A stretch of 64,000 nt of DNA from Rhodoblastus acidophilus (GTDB taxonomy: Bacteria; Pseudomonadota; Alphaproteobacteria; Rhizobiales; Beijerinckiaceae): the NCBI RefSeq assembly GCF_025961575.1, contig NZ_JAOQNX010000016.1, positions 1 through 64,000 on the forward strand, given 5' to 3'. Of this stretch, positions 1 through 7,870 are shown piece by piece (position 1 is the stretch's first letter; the number at the start of each line of letters is the position of its first letter). The translations under genes were made by a program, and so were the position numbers. A model generated the notes under the pieces. It saw nothing but the letters and a program-made list of their open reading frames with translations. It did no database searches and had not been told where the DNA came from.

Positions 1-122
1 TCATGACAACTGCTCCCGGCCTCACAAGCCAATGAATCAGCTGTCATGAGCGTCAGCAATCGAAAAAGTCACAGACTCTCAGGGTGAGGGCTACTGATAG
101 ATGGGGCTACTGATATAAGAAA

Positions 123-187
123 GGCCCCTCATGGTGAGGAGGACGCGAAGCGGCCTGCTGAGCCTGTTGAAGCATCGAACCATGGCC
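123..187. repeat. REP-like intergenic palindromic element
   Basis: The stretch has the form CCTCATGGTGAGGAG..CGCGAAGCGGCC..CATCGAACCATGG, which resembles the widespread intergenic palindromic repeat of Rhizobiales genomes (CTCATGGTGAGGAGCGCG-type with a CGAACCATG end). The outer ends GGCC/GGCC and CCATGG allow partial folding. This copy has a diverged centre. The family assignment rests on recall of the motif, not on a search. Confidence 0.55.
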
Positions 188-194
188 ATAACGC

Positions 195-217
195 GGGCGC
201 CGGGTTAACCGGCGCCC
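195..217 (-). terminator. Hairpin after the aminotransferase gene
   Basis: A perfect 9-bp stem (GGGCGCCGG / CCGGCGCCC) with a 5-nt loop lies 5 bp beyond the stop codon of the minus-strand aminotransferase. There is no clear U tract on the minus strand, so it may act as a weak or Rho-assisted terminator or as an mRNA 3' stabiliser. Confidence 0.5.
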
Positions 218-222
218 TTGTC

Positions 223-1422
223 TCACGCTTCTTTCATCACCTTGGCGATGCTCTCGGCGACGTAATCGATGTTCTTCTCATTGAGCGCGGCGACGCAGAT
301 GCGGCCGGAATCCAGCGCATAGACCGCATATTTCTCGCGCAGCAGAACCGCCTGTGGCTTGGTCAGGCGCGAATAGGAGAACATGCCGTTCTGGCGGACG
401 ATGTAAGAAAAATCGCGCCCCGGAACCGTCTGCGACAGTTTTTCGGCAAGCAATTGACGCATCTTCTTGATGCGCACGCGCATGGCGCCCAGTTCCTCGT
501 CCCATTGCTGGCGAAGCGCGGGATCGGCGAGCACGGCCGCCGCCGCCGCCGCGCCATGGCCGGCGGGCGAGGAATAGGTGATGCGGGCGATTCGCTTGAT
601 CTGGCTGAGCACGCGCGACCGCTCCTGGGGGCTGCCGGTGAGCACGCTCAGCGCGCCGACGCGCTCGCCATAGAGCGACAGCGATTTCGAGAACGAGAAC
701 GACACGAACAGCGGCCCGCCGTCGGAGGCGAACAGGCGCACGGAAAAGGCGTCGGTTTCCAGCCCCTCGGCGAAGCCCATATAGGCGGTGTCGAGGAACG
801 GCGTCAGCCCGCGCGCGCGAACGATTTTCGCGATCTGGCGCCACTGGTCCTGCGACAGGTCGAGGCCCGTCGGGTTGTGGCAACACGCGTGCAGCAGCAC
901 CACGTCGCCCGCCGGGATTTTTTCCAGCGTCGCGATCAGGCCCGAAAAATCCAGTTCGCCGTCCGCGCCATAATAGGGATAGGTCTCGACCGCAAAGCCG
1001 GCGGCGGTGAACAGCGCGCGATGGTTTTCCCAGCTCGGGTCGCTGATCCAGACCTTGGCCTTGGGCGTGACCACCTTGATCATTTCCGCGCCAAGCTTCA
1101 GCGCGCCCGTGCCGCCCAGGGCTTGCACCGTGACCACATTCGCCAAATCGCAGGACTCGGCGAAAACCATTTTGGCGACGGCGGCGTTGTAATGGGCGTA
1201 ACCGTCGATCGGCACATAGGTGTGCGGACCGGCCTTGGCCAGCATGGCCTCTTCGGCCGCCTTCACGCAGGCGAGCAGCGGCACCTTGCCGTTCTCGTCC
1301 TGGTAGACGCCGACGCCGAGATTGACGCGATGCGGCGTCTTGTCGGCGTTAAAGGCTTCGGTGAGGCCGAGGATGGGGTCGCGAGGAAGTTCCTCGACCT
1401 GGGCAAACAAGGAGTGGGACAT
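223..1422 (-). CDS. Aspartate/aromatic amino acid aminotransferase (class I)
   Basis: PLP-dependent transaminase of the AspC/TyrB (E. coli-like, subgroup I-alpha) type. It exchanges amino groups between aspartate or aromatic amino acids and 2-oxoglutarate in the cytoplasm. The 399-aa length is usual for the family. Visible motifs are CHNPTG near residue 182, the DTAY aspartate near 211 that binds the PLP nitrogen, and SFSKS near 246 with the Schiff-base lysine. The start begins MSHSLFAQV. It is transcribed away from rpoH and is followed by a hairpin. A second aspartate aminotransferase of a different subgroup lies at 25386-26588. Whether this copy prefers aspartate or aromatic substrates cannot be told from sequence alone. 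Confidence 0.9.
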   Translation of the reverse strand: MSHSLFAQVEELPRDPILGLTEAFNADKTPHRVNLGVGVYQDENGKVPLLACVKAAEEAMLAKAGPHTYVPIDGYAHYNAAVAKMVFAESCDLANVVTVQALGGTGALKLGAEMIKVVTPKAKVWISDPSWENHRALFTAAGFAVETYPYYGADGELDFSGLIATLEKIPAGDVVLLHACCHNPTGLDLSQDQWRQIAKIVRARGLTPFLDTAYMGFAEGLETDAFSVRLFASDGGPLFVSFSFSKSLSLYGERVGALSVLTGSPQERSRVLSQIKRIARITYSSPAGHGAAAAAAVLADPALRQQWDEELGAMRVRIKKMRQLLAEKLSQTVPGRDFSYIVRQNGMFSYSRLTKPQAVLLREKYAVYALDSGRICVAALNEKNIDYVAESIAKVMKEA

Positions 1423-1710
1423 GGAGATCTCGTATTAGACGTTAGTCGCTTGTTAGCGCAAAGCGCGAAAAACGCCAGACTCAAATTGGAAAAAGACGGA
1501 AAACGGAACCGTTCGCGCGGATCTGAATTACCAAAATGTAATCGCCGGGAAAGGGCCGCGCCCTCTTTCGGCCATGGTTGGCGGTCCCTATATGTTCCAT
1601 TCGAAAGCCCGCGGGCCCTCCGGATCGGAACGAAACGGATGGCTCTCGAGCTTGGAAACAGCCGGCTCTTGCGGCTGAAGCGGATGCGCCGCGAACGGGC
1701 GTCCGCAATT

Positions 1711-1715
1711 GGAGG
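1711..1715 (+). promoter_or_regulatory. Ribosome binding site that fixes the rpoH start
   Basis: GGAGG lies 5 nt before ATG 1721. This favours ATG 1721 over the in-frame TTG at 1709, which would have no upstream Shine-Dalgarno sequence. Confidence 0.7.
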
Positions 1716-1720
1716 ATTGG

Positions 1721-2632
1721 ATGGCTGCTGCGCTCCCTGTTCTCGCCGGTGATTCCGGCCTGTCGCGCTACCTGGACGAAATCCGGCGGTTCCCCATGCT
1801 GGAGCCGCAGGAGGAATATATTCTCGCCAAGCGCTGGCGCGAACATTCTGATGGCGACGCCGCCCATCGGCTGGTCACGTCGCATCTGCGCCTCGTGGCG
1901 AAGATCGCCATGGGCTATCGCGGCTATGGCCTGCCCATCGGCGAAGTGATCTCCGAAGGCAATATCGGCCTGATGCAGGCCGTGAAGCGCTTCGAGCCCG
2001 AAAAGGGTTTCCGCCTGGCCACCTACGCTATGTGGTGGATTCGCGCGTCAATTCAAGAATATATTTTGCGGTCGTGGAGCCTTGTCAAAATGGGCACCAC
2101 CGCCAACCAGAAGAAGCTGTTCTTCAACCTGCGCAAGGCGAAGAGCCAGATTTCGGCGTTGGACGAGGGCGACCTCAAGCCGCACCAGGTCGACACGATC
2201 GCCACCAAGCTCGGCGTCACCCGCCAGGAGGTGGTGGAGATGAACCGTCGCCTCGGCGGCGACGCCTCGCTCAACTCGCCCCTGCGCGAGGATGGCGACG
2301 GCGAGTGGCAGGACTGGTTGGTCGACGATTCCGCAAGCCAGGAGAATATTCTGGCGGAATCGGAGGAAAGCGACAACCGCCGCACCGCTTTGGCCCAAGC
2401 GCTGAACGTGCTCAACGAGCGCGAGCGGCGGATTTTCGAGGCCCGCCGCCTGAGCGACGAGCCGATGACGCTGGAAGACCTTTCGGCTGAATTCGGCATT
2501 TCCCGCGAGCGCGTCCGCCAGATCGAGGTGCGCGCCTTCGAGAAGGTGCAGCAGGCGGTGCGCGAAAGCGTGGCGCGGGTCGAGGCCCTGCCGCCGCGTC
2601 CGACTCTGGCGGCGCTGCCGGCGCGCGCCTGA
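1721..2632 (+). CDS. rpoH: RNA polymerase sigma-32 factor RpoH
   Basis: Heat-shock sigma factor that directs RNA polymerase to chaperone and protease promoters. The 303-aa protein shows region 2 with the segment LVTSHLRLVAKIA and the highly conserved region 2.3/2.4 stretch TYAMWWIRASIQEYILRSW near residues 100-120. The RpoH-box segment ANQKKLFFNLRK follows, and region 4.2 (SRERVRQIEVRAFEKVQ) lies near the C-terminus. ATG 1721 is preferred because GGAGG precedes it by 5 nt. The gene is divergent from the aminotransferase and is followed by two hairpins. Many Hyphomicrobiales carry two rpoH paralogues, and this copy cannot be assigned to rpoH1 or rpoH2 from the window. Confidence 0.95.
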   Translation: MAAALPVLAGDSGLSRYLDEIRRFPMLEPQEEYILAKRWREHSDGDAAHRLVTSHLRLVAKIAMGYRGYGLPIGEVISEGNIGLMQAVKRFEPEKGFRLATYAMWWIRASIQEYILRSWSLVKMGTTANQKKLFFNLRKAKSQISALDEGDLKPHQVDTIATKLGVTRQEVVEMNRRLGGDASLNSPLREDGDGEWQDWLVDDSASQENILAESEESDNRRTALAQALNVLNERERRIFEARRLSDEPMTLEDLSAEFGISRERVRQIEVRAFEKVQQAVRESVARVEALPPRPTLAALPARA

Positions 2633-2665
2633 CGCTCTCATCCCTGCGGATCAAACCAAAAAACT

Positions 2666-2690
2666 AAGGCCCGTTCGACGAACGGGCCTT
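2666..2690 (+). terminator. First hairpin downstream of rpoH
   Basis: A perfect 11-bp stem (AAGGCCCGTTC / GAACGGGCCTT) with a 3-nt loop starts 33 bp after the rpoH stop. There is no U tract on the plus strand. On the minus strand the hairpin is followed by a T-rich stretch (AGTTTTTTGGTTTG), so it may also terminate the converging 2728-3873 and purA transcript. Confidence 0.65.
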
Positions 2691-2704
2691 GAGAGACGGC
2701 AAAG

Positions 2705-2735
2705 GCCGCCGCGAAAAAACGCGGCGGCTATTTTT
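2705..2735 (+). terminator. Rho-independent terminator of rpoH
   Basis: GCCGCCGCG / CGCGGCGGC forms a 9-bp GC stem with an A-rich loop and is followed by TATTTTT. It overlaps the last codons of the converging gene that ends at 2728. Confidence 0.75.
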
Positions 2736-3873
2736 CGTTCCACTCGGCGAACACCTCGGAGAAGATTTTCCGGCCGCCCGCGCCCTTCTCCATGGTGATC
2801 TTGGCGATCGAGCCATTGGCGAGGCTCAGCTGGATGTCCATCCAGTTCGGCGTGGTGAGCAACGTCTTGTTCTGCTCGACGCTCGCCTGGTTGAGCCCGG
2901 CCAGAAAGGCGTTGGCGGCGATCTGCACCGGCAGGCCCTGCAAGGCCACGCCCTTGGGCGCGTCATCGGCGCGCATTTCCGGCATGCCGATGGCGGCGAC
3001 ATTGGCGGGTGAGCCTTCGGCGGGGAAGAACCGCACGTTGATCGTGTGGGAGAAGGACAGCGACGGATCGAAATTCTTCTCGATCAGCACCACCGCCTTG
3101 AGCTTGGCGTCGGCAAGATCGACATCGGCGCGGATGGCGCTGACCAATTGCTGGTTCGGACCGCGATTGGTGGATTCGCGCTTCCACACGACATTGCCGA
3201 CATAGGTCTTGATGCCGCCGGGCTCCGAGGCGTCGCGGGTGAGCAACGCGGCGCGATAGCCGACGGGCACCACGGAATCGGCGGTTGGGCGCGGCTGCGC
3301 GACGGGCTCGCCGCCGATGCGCTCGCCGATCTTCCCGCCAGTGTCCTCACTGGCGCTCTCGGCGGGCGGCGACAATTTGGCGAGATCCTCGGGACGATCG
3401 CGCAATTTCCACGCGACAAAGCCGACGAGCCCGACCACCAGGACGAGCGCGCCCAGAATGATGGCGAGGCGGCGCAGACCGCCGCCCTCCTCCTTGATCG
3501 GCCGGGGCGCGGCGGGCCGCGCCTTGTCGCGCGGGCCGGAATCGCGCGAGCCAGAGGCGCGGCGATCGTCCTCGCGCGGCGACGGCGTTTCCTCGACGAC
3601 CGCGGGCGCAGGCGCCGGCTCGGGCTCCGGCTTGAGCAGAGCCTCGGCCGCCAACGCGTCGGCGGCGGCGAATTCCCGCTCCAGCCGCGCGACCGCCTCG
3701 TCGAGCGCCTGCGCCTCGCGTTCGATCGCGTCCTGGGGCGGCGGCGGCTGCATGGCGTTGAGCTGCCCGAGCAGAGCCTTTTTCGCCCGCTCGTAAATGG
3801 CGCCGCGGGTCTGCGGCGTGGACTTCGGCAGCGCGGCGACCGCCTTCGCCAGCAGAGGATAGTAGTCGGCCAT
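2728..3873 (-). CDS. Conserved membrane protein of unknown function
   Basis: The 381-aa protein begins with a helical N-terminal region (MADYYPLLAKAVAALPKST) rich in Arg, Glu and Ala. A charged Pro/Arg/Asp linker near residues 105-145 precedes one transmembrane helix (LAIILGALVLVVGLVGFVAW) near 150-170. The remainder is probably a periplasmic domain with beta-rich sequence. This architecture is common in Hyphomicrobiales hypothetical proteins located next to purA. GTG 3876 abuts the purA stop, but ATG 3873 is the better start. It is probably co-transcribed with purA. No enzymatic motif was recognised. Confidence 0.75.
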   Translation of the reverse strand: MADYYPLLAKAVAALPKSTPQTRGAIYERAKKALLGQLNAMQPPPPQDAIEREAQALDEAVARLEREFAAADALAAEALLKPEPEPAPAPAVVEETPSPREDDRRASGSRDSGPRDKARPAAPRPIKEEGGGLRRLAIILGALVLVVGLVGFVAWKLRDRPEDLAKLSPPAESASEDTGGKIGERIGGEPVAQPRPTADSVVPVGYRAALLTRDASEPGGIKTYVGNVVWKRESTNRGPNQQLVSAIRADVDLADAKLKAVVLIEKNFDPSLSFSHTINVRFFPAEGSPANVAAIGMPEMRADDAPKGVALQGLPVQIAANAFLAGLNQASVEQNKTLLTTPNWMDIQLSLANGSIAKITMEKGAGGRKIFSEVFAEWNEK

Positions 3874-3876
3874 CAC

Positions 3877-5172
<1,296 letters not shown>

Positions 5173-5594
5173 TGAACCCAACTTCCATATCTCACGGCGC
5201 GGGACGCCGCGCCGCTTTCAACTCTGGGCTTCTTCCCAGGACGAAGCGCGTGGGAGGAAAAGCGCCGGAAGGACAGCCTCGGCGGGGCGAAACACCCGAT
5301 GCGCCCTAGGCTTTTTCACTGTTCAGCCGTAGCGGATCGAAGCGCATTCGTAAAGCATTTCTGTTCGCGGCGTTGTGGACGATGTTTCGAAACGAAACAA
5401 CTTGCCGCATTCATGATGAAAATTCACGGTTAAAGGTTAGGGTTAAGCCCTGTTTAAGTAATTCCTGCCAACACTTGCGTTCGTCAAGGCATGCTGGCGT
5501 CCGGGCGCGGGCGCCGCTCGGCTCGGCGGATCGGGATTTCGTTGTGTTAACCGCATGGCTGCCGTCAGCTGTGCTCCGGAGAAGGATTTTCAAC
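5173..5594. other. Intergenic control region between purA and the first outer-membrane protein gene
   Basis: This 422-bp spacer separates divergent genes. It holds no credible ORF. It contains three TTAA half sites at 5430, 5443 and 5454, of which the last two form a full CtrA-type box, and a further TTAAC at 5547. A ribosome binding site (GGAGAAGG, from 5578) precedes ATG 5595. Confidence 0.6.
5443..5457 (+). promoter_or_regulatory. CtrA-type box (TTAA-N7-TTAA) upstream of outer-membrane protein gene 1
   Basis: TTAAGCCCTGTTTAA matches the full CtrA recognition pattern TTAA-N7-TTAA. It lies 137 bp before ATG 5595, a plausible distance for a promoter-proximal site with a long leader. The site begins GGTTAAGCC, as does the box before the neighbouring paralogue. 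Confidence 0.55.
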
Positions 5595-6479
5595 ATGGGC
5601 CGCTTCAAAGCCCTTACTTACGCGAGTGTGCTGGCGCTCGGCGCGGCGCAAGCGGCCCAAGCCGCCGATCTTTTGCCCCCGCCGCCGCCGATCGAAGCGC
5701 CGCTGCGCGGCGCCGTGGTCGAGGAGACCGGCGGATTCTACGTTCGCGTGGACGGTGGCCTCGCCAACAACAATGCGAGCGGCCTGCGGTCGACCTTTGC
5801 CGATGGCAGCACGCTCGTCACCCAGGGGGCGGTGGTCGGCGCCACCGGCGTCGCCGTCGGCGATTCCAGCATTCTGGGCCTCGGCTTCGGCTATCAGTTC
5901 AACAACTGGTTCCGCGCGGATATCACCGGCGAGTACAGAAACGCCGCCAATTATTCCTCCTATATCAACGCGCAATGGAACGGCGGTCTGACCGGCTGCT
6001 CGATCGGCAATGACGCCAACGCCTATTGCGGCGACCAGTACAAGGGTCAGGTCAAGACCGGGCTGGTCCTGGTAAACGGCTATTTCGACATGGGCACCTG
6101 GGCCGGGTTCACGCCCTATGTCGGCGGAGGCTTCGGCTTCGCCGCCTACCAGACCTCCGGCGTCACCGACACCACCCAGTTCCCGCTCGCCGGCAACAAC
6201 GCCTGGGGCAACGCTCCCGCTTATACCGGCGTGAACTTCGCCTGGGCGCTCACGGCCGGCGTCTCCTACCATATTACCCCGAACCTGCTGATCGACGCCA
6301 ACTATCGTTACGTCAATATGGGCAGTTTCCAGACCGGCGCGATCGCCTGCGACGCCCTCGCCTATTGCCATGGGGAAACCCAGCATTTCAACATGGCCTC
6401 CAACGACGTTCGCGTCGGTCTGCGCTGGCTGGCTGCGGCGCCGGTGGTCTACGACGTCCCGGTGCGCGCCAAGTTCTGA
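5595..6479 (+). CDS. Outer-membrane beta-barrel protein 1 (Omp25/31-like porin family)
   Basis: The 294-aa exported protein has a signal peptide (MGRFKALTYASVLALGAAQ) with cleavage expected after AQA, then a proline-rich ADLLPPPPP segment typical of this family in Hyphomicrobiales. The mature part alternates aromatic and small residues in barrel strands, with the recurrent motifs GFGYQFNNWFRADI, GFTPYVGGGFGF and IDANYRYVNMGS, and it ends on a short charged tail (ARAKF). A paralogue lies at 6679. The start is ATG 5595 because the longer ORF has no signal peptide at its start. Regulation by CtrA is suggested by the upstream box. Pore or adhesion function cannot be decided. Confidence 0.88.
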   Translation: MGRFKALTYASVLALGAAQAAQAADLLPPPPPIEAPLRGAVVEETGGFYVRVDGGLANNNASGLRSTFADGSTLVTQGAVVGATGVAVGDSSILGLGFGYQFNNWFRADITGEYRNAANYSSYINAQWNGGLTGCSIGNDANAYCGDQYKGQVKTGLVLVNGYFDMGTWAGFTPYVGGGFGFAAYQTSGVTDTTQFPLAGNNAWGNAPAYTGVNFAWALTAGVSYHITPNLLIDANYRYVNMGSFQTGAIACDALAYCHGETQHFNMASNDVRVGLRWLAAAPVVYDVPVRAKF

Positions 6480-6501
6480 GCGCGCTTGCCAGAAGACATG
6501 C

Positions 6502-6532
6502 AAGGCGGAGGCGAAAGCTTCCGCCTTTTTCT
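6502..6532 (+). terminator. Rho-independent terminator
   Basis: AAGGCGGA-GGC with a GAAA loop pairs with GCT-TCCGCCTT and is followed by TTTTTC. This terminates the first outer-membrane protein gene and separates it from the second. Confidence 0.85.
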
Positions 6533-6604
6533 TTGCCGGCGCGGCTTCACAGCATTCCGCAACGAAAGAAAGCCACGAAAACTACCCGCAGCAAAGCATT
6601 AAGG

Positions 6605-6620
6605 TTAAGCCGACATTAAC
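6605..6620 (+). promoter_or_regulatory. CtrA-type box (TTAA-N7-TTAAC) upstream of outer-membrane protein gene 2
   Basis: TTAAGCCGACATTAAC is a perfect match to the extended CtrA consensus TTAA-N7-TTAAC. It ends 58 bp before ATG 6679, a typical promoter distance. Confidence 0.65.
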
Positions 6621-6678
6621 CCTCTTCGTTCAACATGCCTTTAACTGAAAAAGACGCCCGGGGACAAAGAGGTTCGTT

Positions 6679-7584
6679 ATGCGGAAAGTCACGAAGGCGG
6701 CGGCCGCCGCAATGGTTTTGCTGGCTGGCGGCGCCGTGCGGGCCCAGGCCGCCGACATGCTGGCCCCCGTCTATCAGTCCGACCCGGACGCCCTGGTCGA
6801 ATTCGGCTCTGGCTGGTACCTGCGCGGCGACGTCGGCTATTCCACCCAGTCCATCCCCGGCTACGCCTACAGCTCGACCGATCCCATCGACCTCGTCAGC
6901 ACCCCCCCGGGCAACCTGTTGACGAATGCGGGACGCAATGTCGGACTCATGAACTCCACGCTCGGCGTCGGCTACGTTTTCAACCGCTGGTTCCGCACCG
7001 ATGTGACCTACGAATGGAATCAGACCTATTCGGGGACCTATAGCCAGACCTTCACGCCCTATTACATCGGCAACTACCAGGTCGGCGGATGTCCGTTCAA
7101 CACCACGACGCTGACCTCCTGCTACAAGACCGACACCACCAGCCTGCAGAACTGGTCGATGCTGGCCAACGTCTACGGCGATCTCGGAACCTGGTTCGGC
7201 GTGACGCCCTATCTCGGCGGCGGTCTCGGCTTTACCAGCCTGCGCGCCAGCAGCACCGAGAAATTCTTCTTCAGCAACGGATCGGCTTACAGCTATAGCG
7301 GCACGAACAACACCTGGTGCCCCAGCGGATCTGGATCGGGCTCGACCTGCTATATCGTCGGCTATGCCGGCCCCAAGGCGCAAACGCAGGTCTACACCAA
7401 TTTCACCTGGGCCCTGATGGCGGGCGCATCCTTCGACATCGCGCCGCATCTCAAGCTCGACATCGGCTATCGCTACATCAACATGGGCTCGATCAGCGTT
7501 GTCGACTCCAGCCAGAACACCGTGCGCAAGACCATCGACGCGCAACAGGTCCGCGCCGGCCTGCGCTGGACGCCCGATCTCTAA
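6679..7584 (+). CDS. Outer-membrane beta-barrel protein 2 (Omp25/31-like porin family)
   Basis: The 301-aa paralogue of the preceding gene has a signal peptide (MRKVTKAAAAAMVLLAGG) cleaved around AQA-AD. It shares the barrel motifs VGYVFNRWFRTDV, GVTPYLGGGLGF and LDIGYRYINMGS with gene 1, and ends in RAGLRWTPDL. It has extra Ser/Thr/Tyr/Cys-rich loops with two cysteine-containing insertions (GGCPFNTTTLTSCY and TWCPSGSGSGSTCY) that may form disulfides outside the membrane. AAAGAGG precedes the start. The stop codon directly abuts the end of the converging 89-aa gene. Confidence 0.87.
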   Translation: MRKVTKAAAAAMVLLAGGAVRAQAADMLAPVYQSDPDALVEFGSGWYLRGDVGYSTQSIPGYAYSSTDPIDLVSTPPGNLLTNAGRNVGLMNSTLGVGYVFNRWFRTDVTYEWNQTYSGTYSQTFTPYYIGNYQVGGCPFNTTTLTSCYKTDTTSLQNWSMLANVYGDLGTWFGVTPYLGGGLGFTSLRASSTEKFFFSNGSAYSYSGTNNTWCPSGSGSGSTCYIVGYAGPKAQTQVYTNFTWALMAGASFDIAPHLKLDIGYRYINMGSISVVDSSQNTVRKTIDAQQVRAGLRWTPDL

Positions 7585-7854
7585 CTAATCGTCGTCGCCC
7601 GACGCGCGATCCTGCGCGTCGGCGCAGCGCGCGCCGATGGCGGCGGCGAGCCGACCTTCCAGCGAGGCGCCATGTTCGGTGAAGCCGACGGGCGCCGCCG
7701 CATTGAGCGCCGCTTCACGCCGGCGAAACTCAGCGATCTCTCCAGGCTCCGGCGCCGGCACGCGCGCATCGTCCCAGCCGAACCCGTCGAACCAGGCGAA
7801 ATCCTGCGGCGTCAGGCCCGCCCGCCGCAAGCGCTCGCGCGCGAAAGCATCCAT
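7585..7854 (-). CDS. Small acidic protein downstream of the PdhS-like kinase
   Basis: The 89-aa protein has a helical N-terminus (MDAFARERLRRAGLTPQDFAWFDGFGWDD) and ends in an acidic SGDDD tail. It starts 16 bp after the kinase stop on the same strand, so it is probably co-transcribed with the kinase. No family was recognised. Its stop is immediately adjacent to that of the converging outer-membrane protein gene. The aromatic and acidic composition suggests a soluble cytoplasmic protein. Confidence 0.65.
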   Translation of the reverse strand: MDAFARERLRRAGLTPQDFAWFDGFGWDDARVPAPEPGEIAEFRRREAALNAAAPVGFTEHGASLEGRLAAAIGARCADAQDRASGDDD

Positions 7855-7870
7855 GACCGCCTCCCAACCG

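Larger units (their letters stand above)
1..222. other. Intergenic region with small repeats, no gene
   Basis: No credible coding sequence is seen. An 8-bp inverted repeat (TCATGACA at 1-8, TGTCATGA at 42-49) and a 12-bp direct repeat (GGGCTACTGATA at 88-99 and 104-115) are visible, followed by a REP-like element at 123-187 and a hairpin at 195-217. The layout is typical of a 3' intergenic spacer. Confidence 0.6.

Noticed and set aside
1565-1593. A possible heat-shock promoter for rpoH with CCTATAT at 1587-1593 and CTTT 18 bp upstream
   Set aside because: The -10 pattern fits, but the -35 matches CTTGAC at only three of six bases, so a sigma-32 promoter cannot be claimed.
454-1752. 432-aa plus-strand ORF opposite the aminotransferase gene
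   Set aside because: It lies antisense to a well-supported gene, has no recognisable motifs and is Arg/Gly/His-rich as expected for a GC-rich shadow frame.
5430-5446. TTAA pair at 5430 and 5443 as a second CtrA box
   Set aside because: The gap is 9 nt, not 7; only the 5443/5454 pair has the right spacing.
7584-7585. Overlap between the second outer-membrane protein gene and the small acidic gene
   Set aside because: The stops are adjacent and do not overlap; there is no sign of a frameshift.
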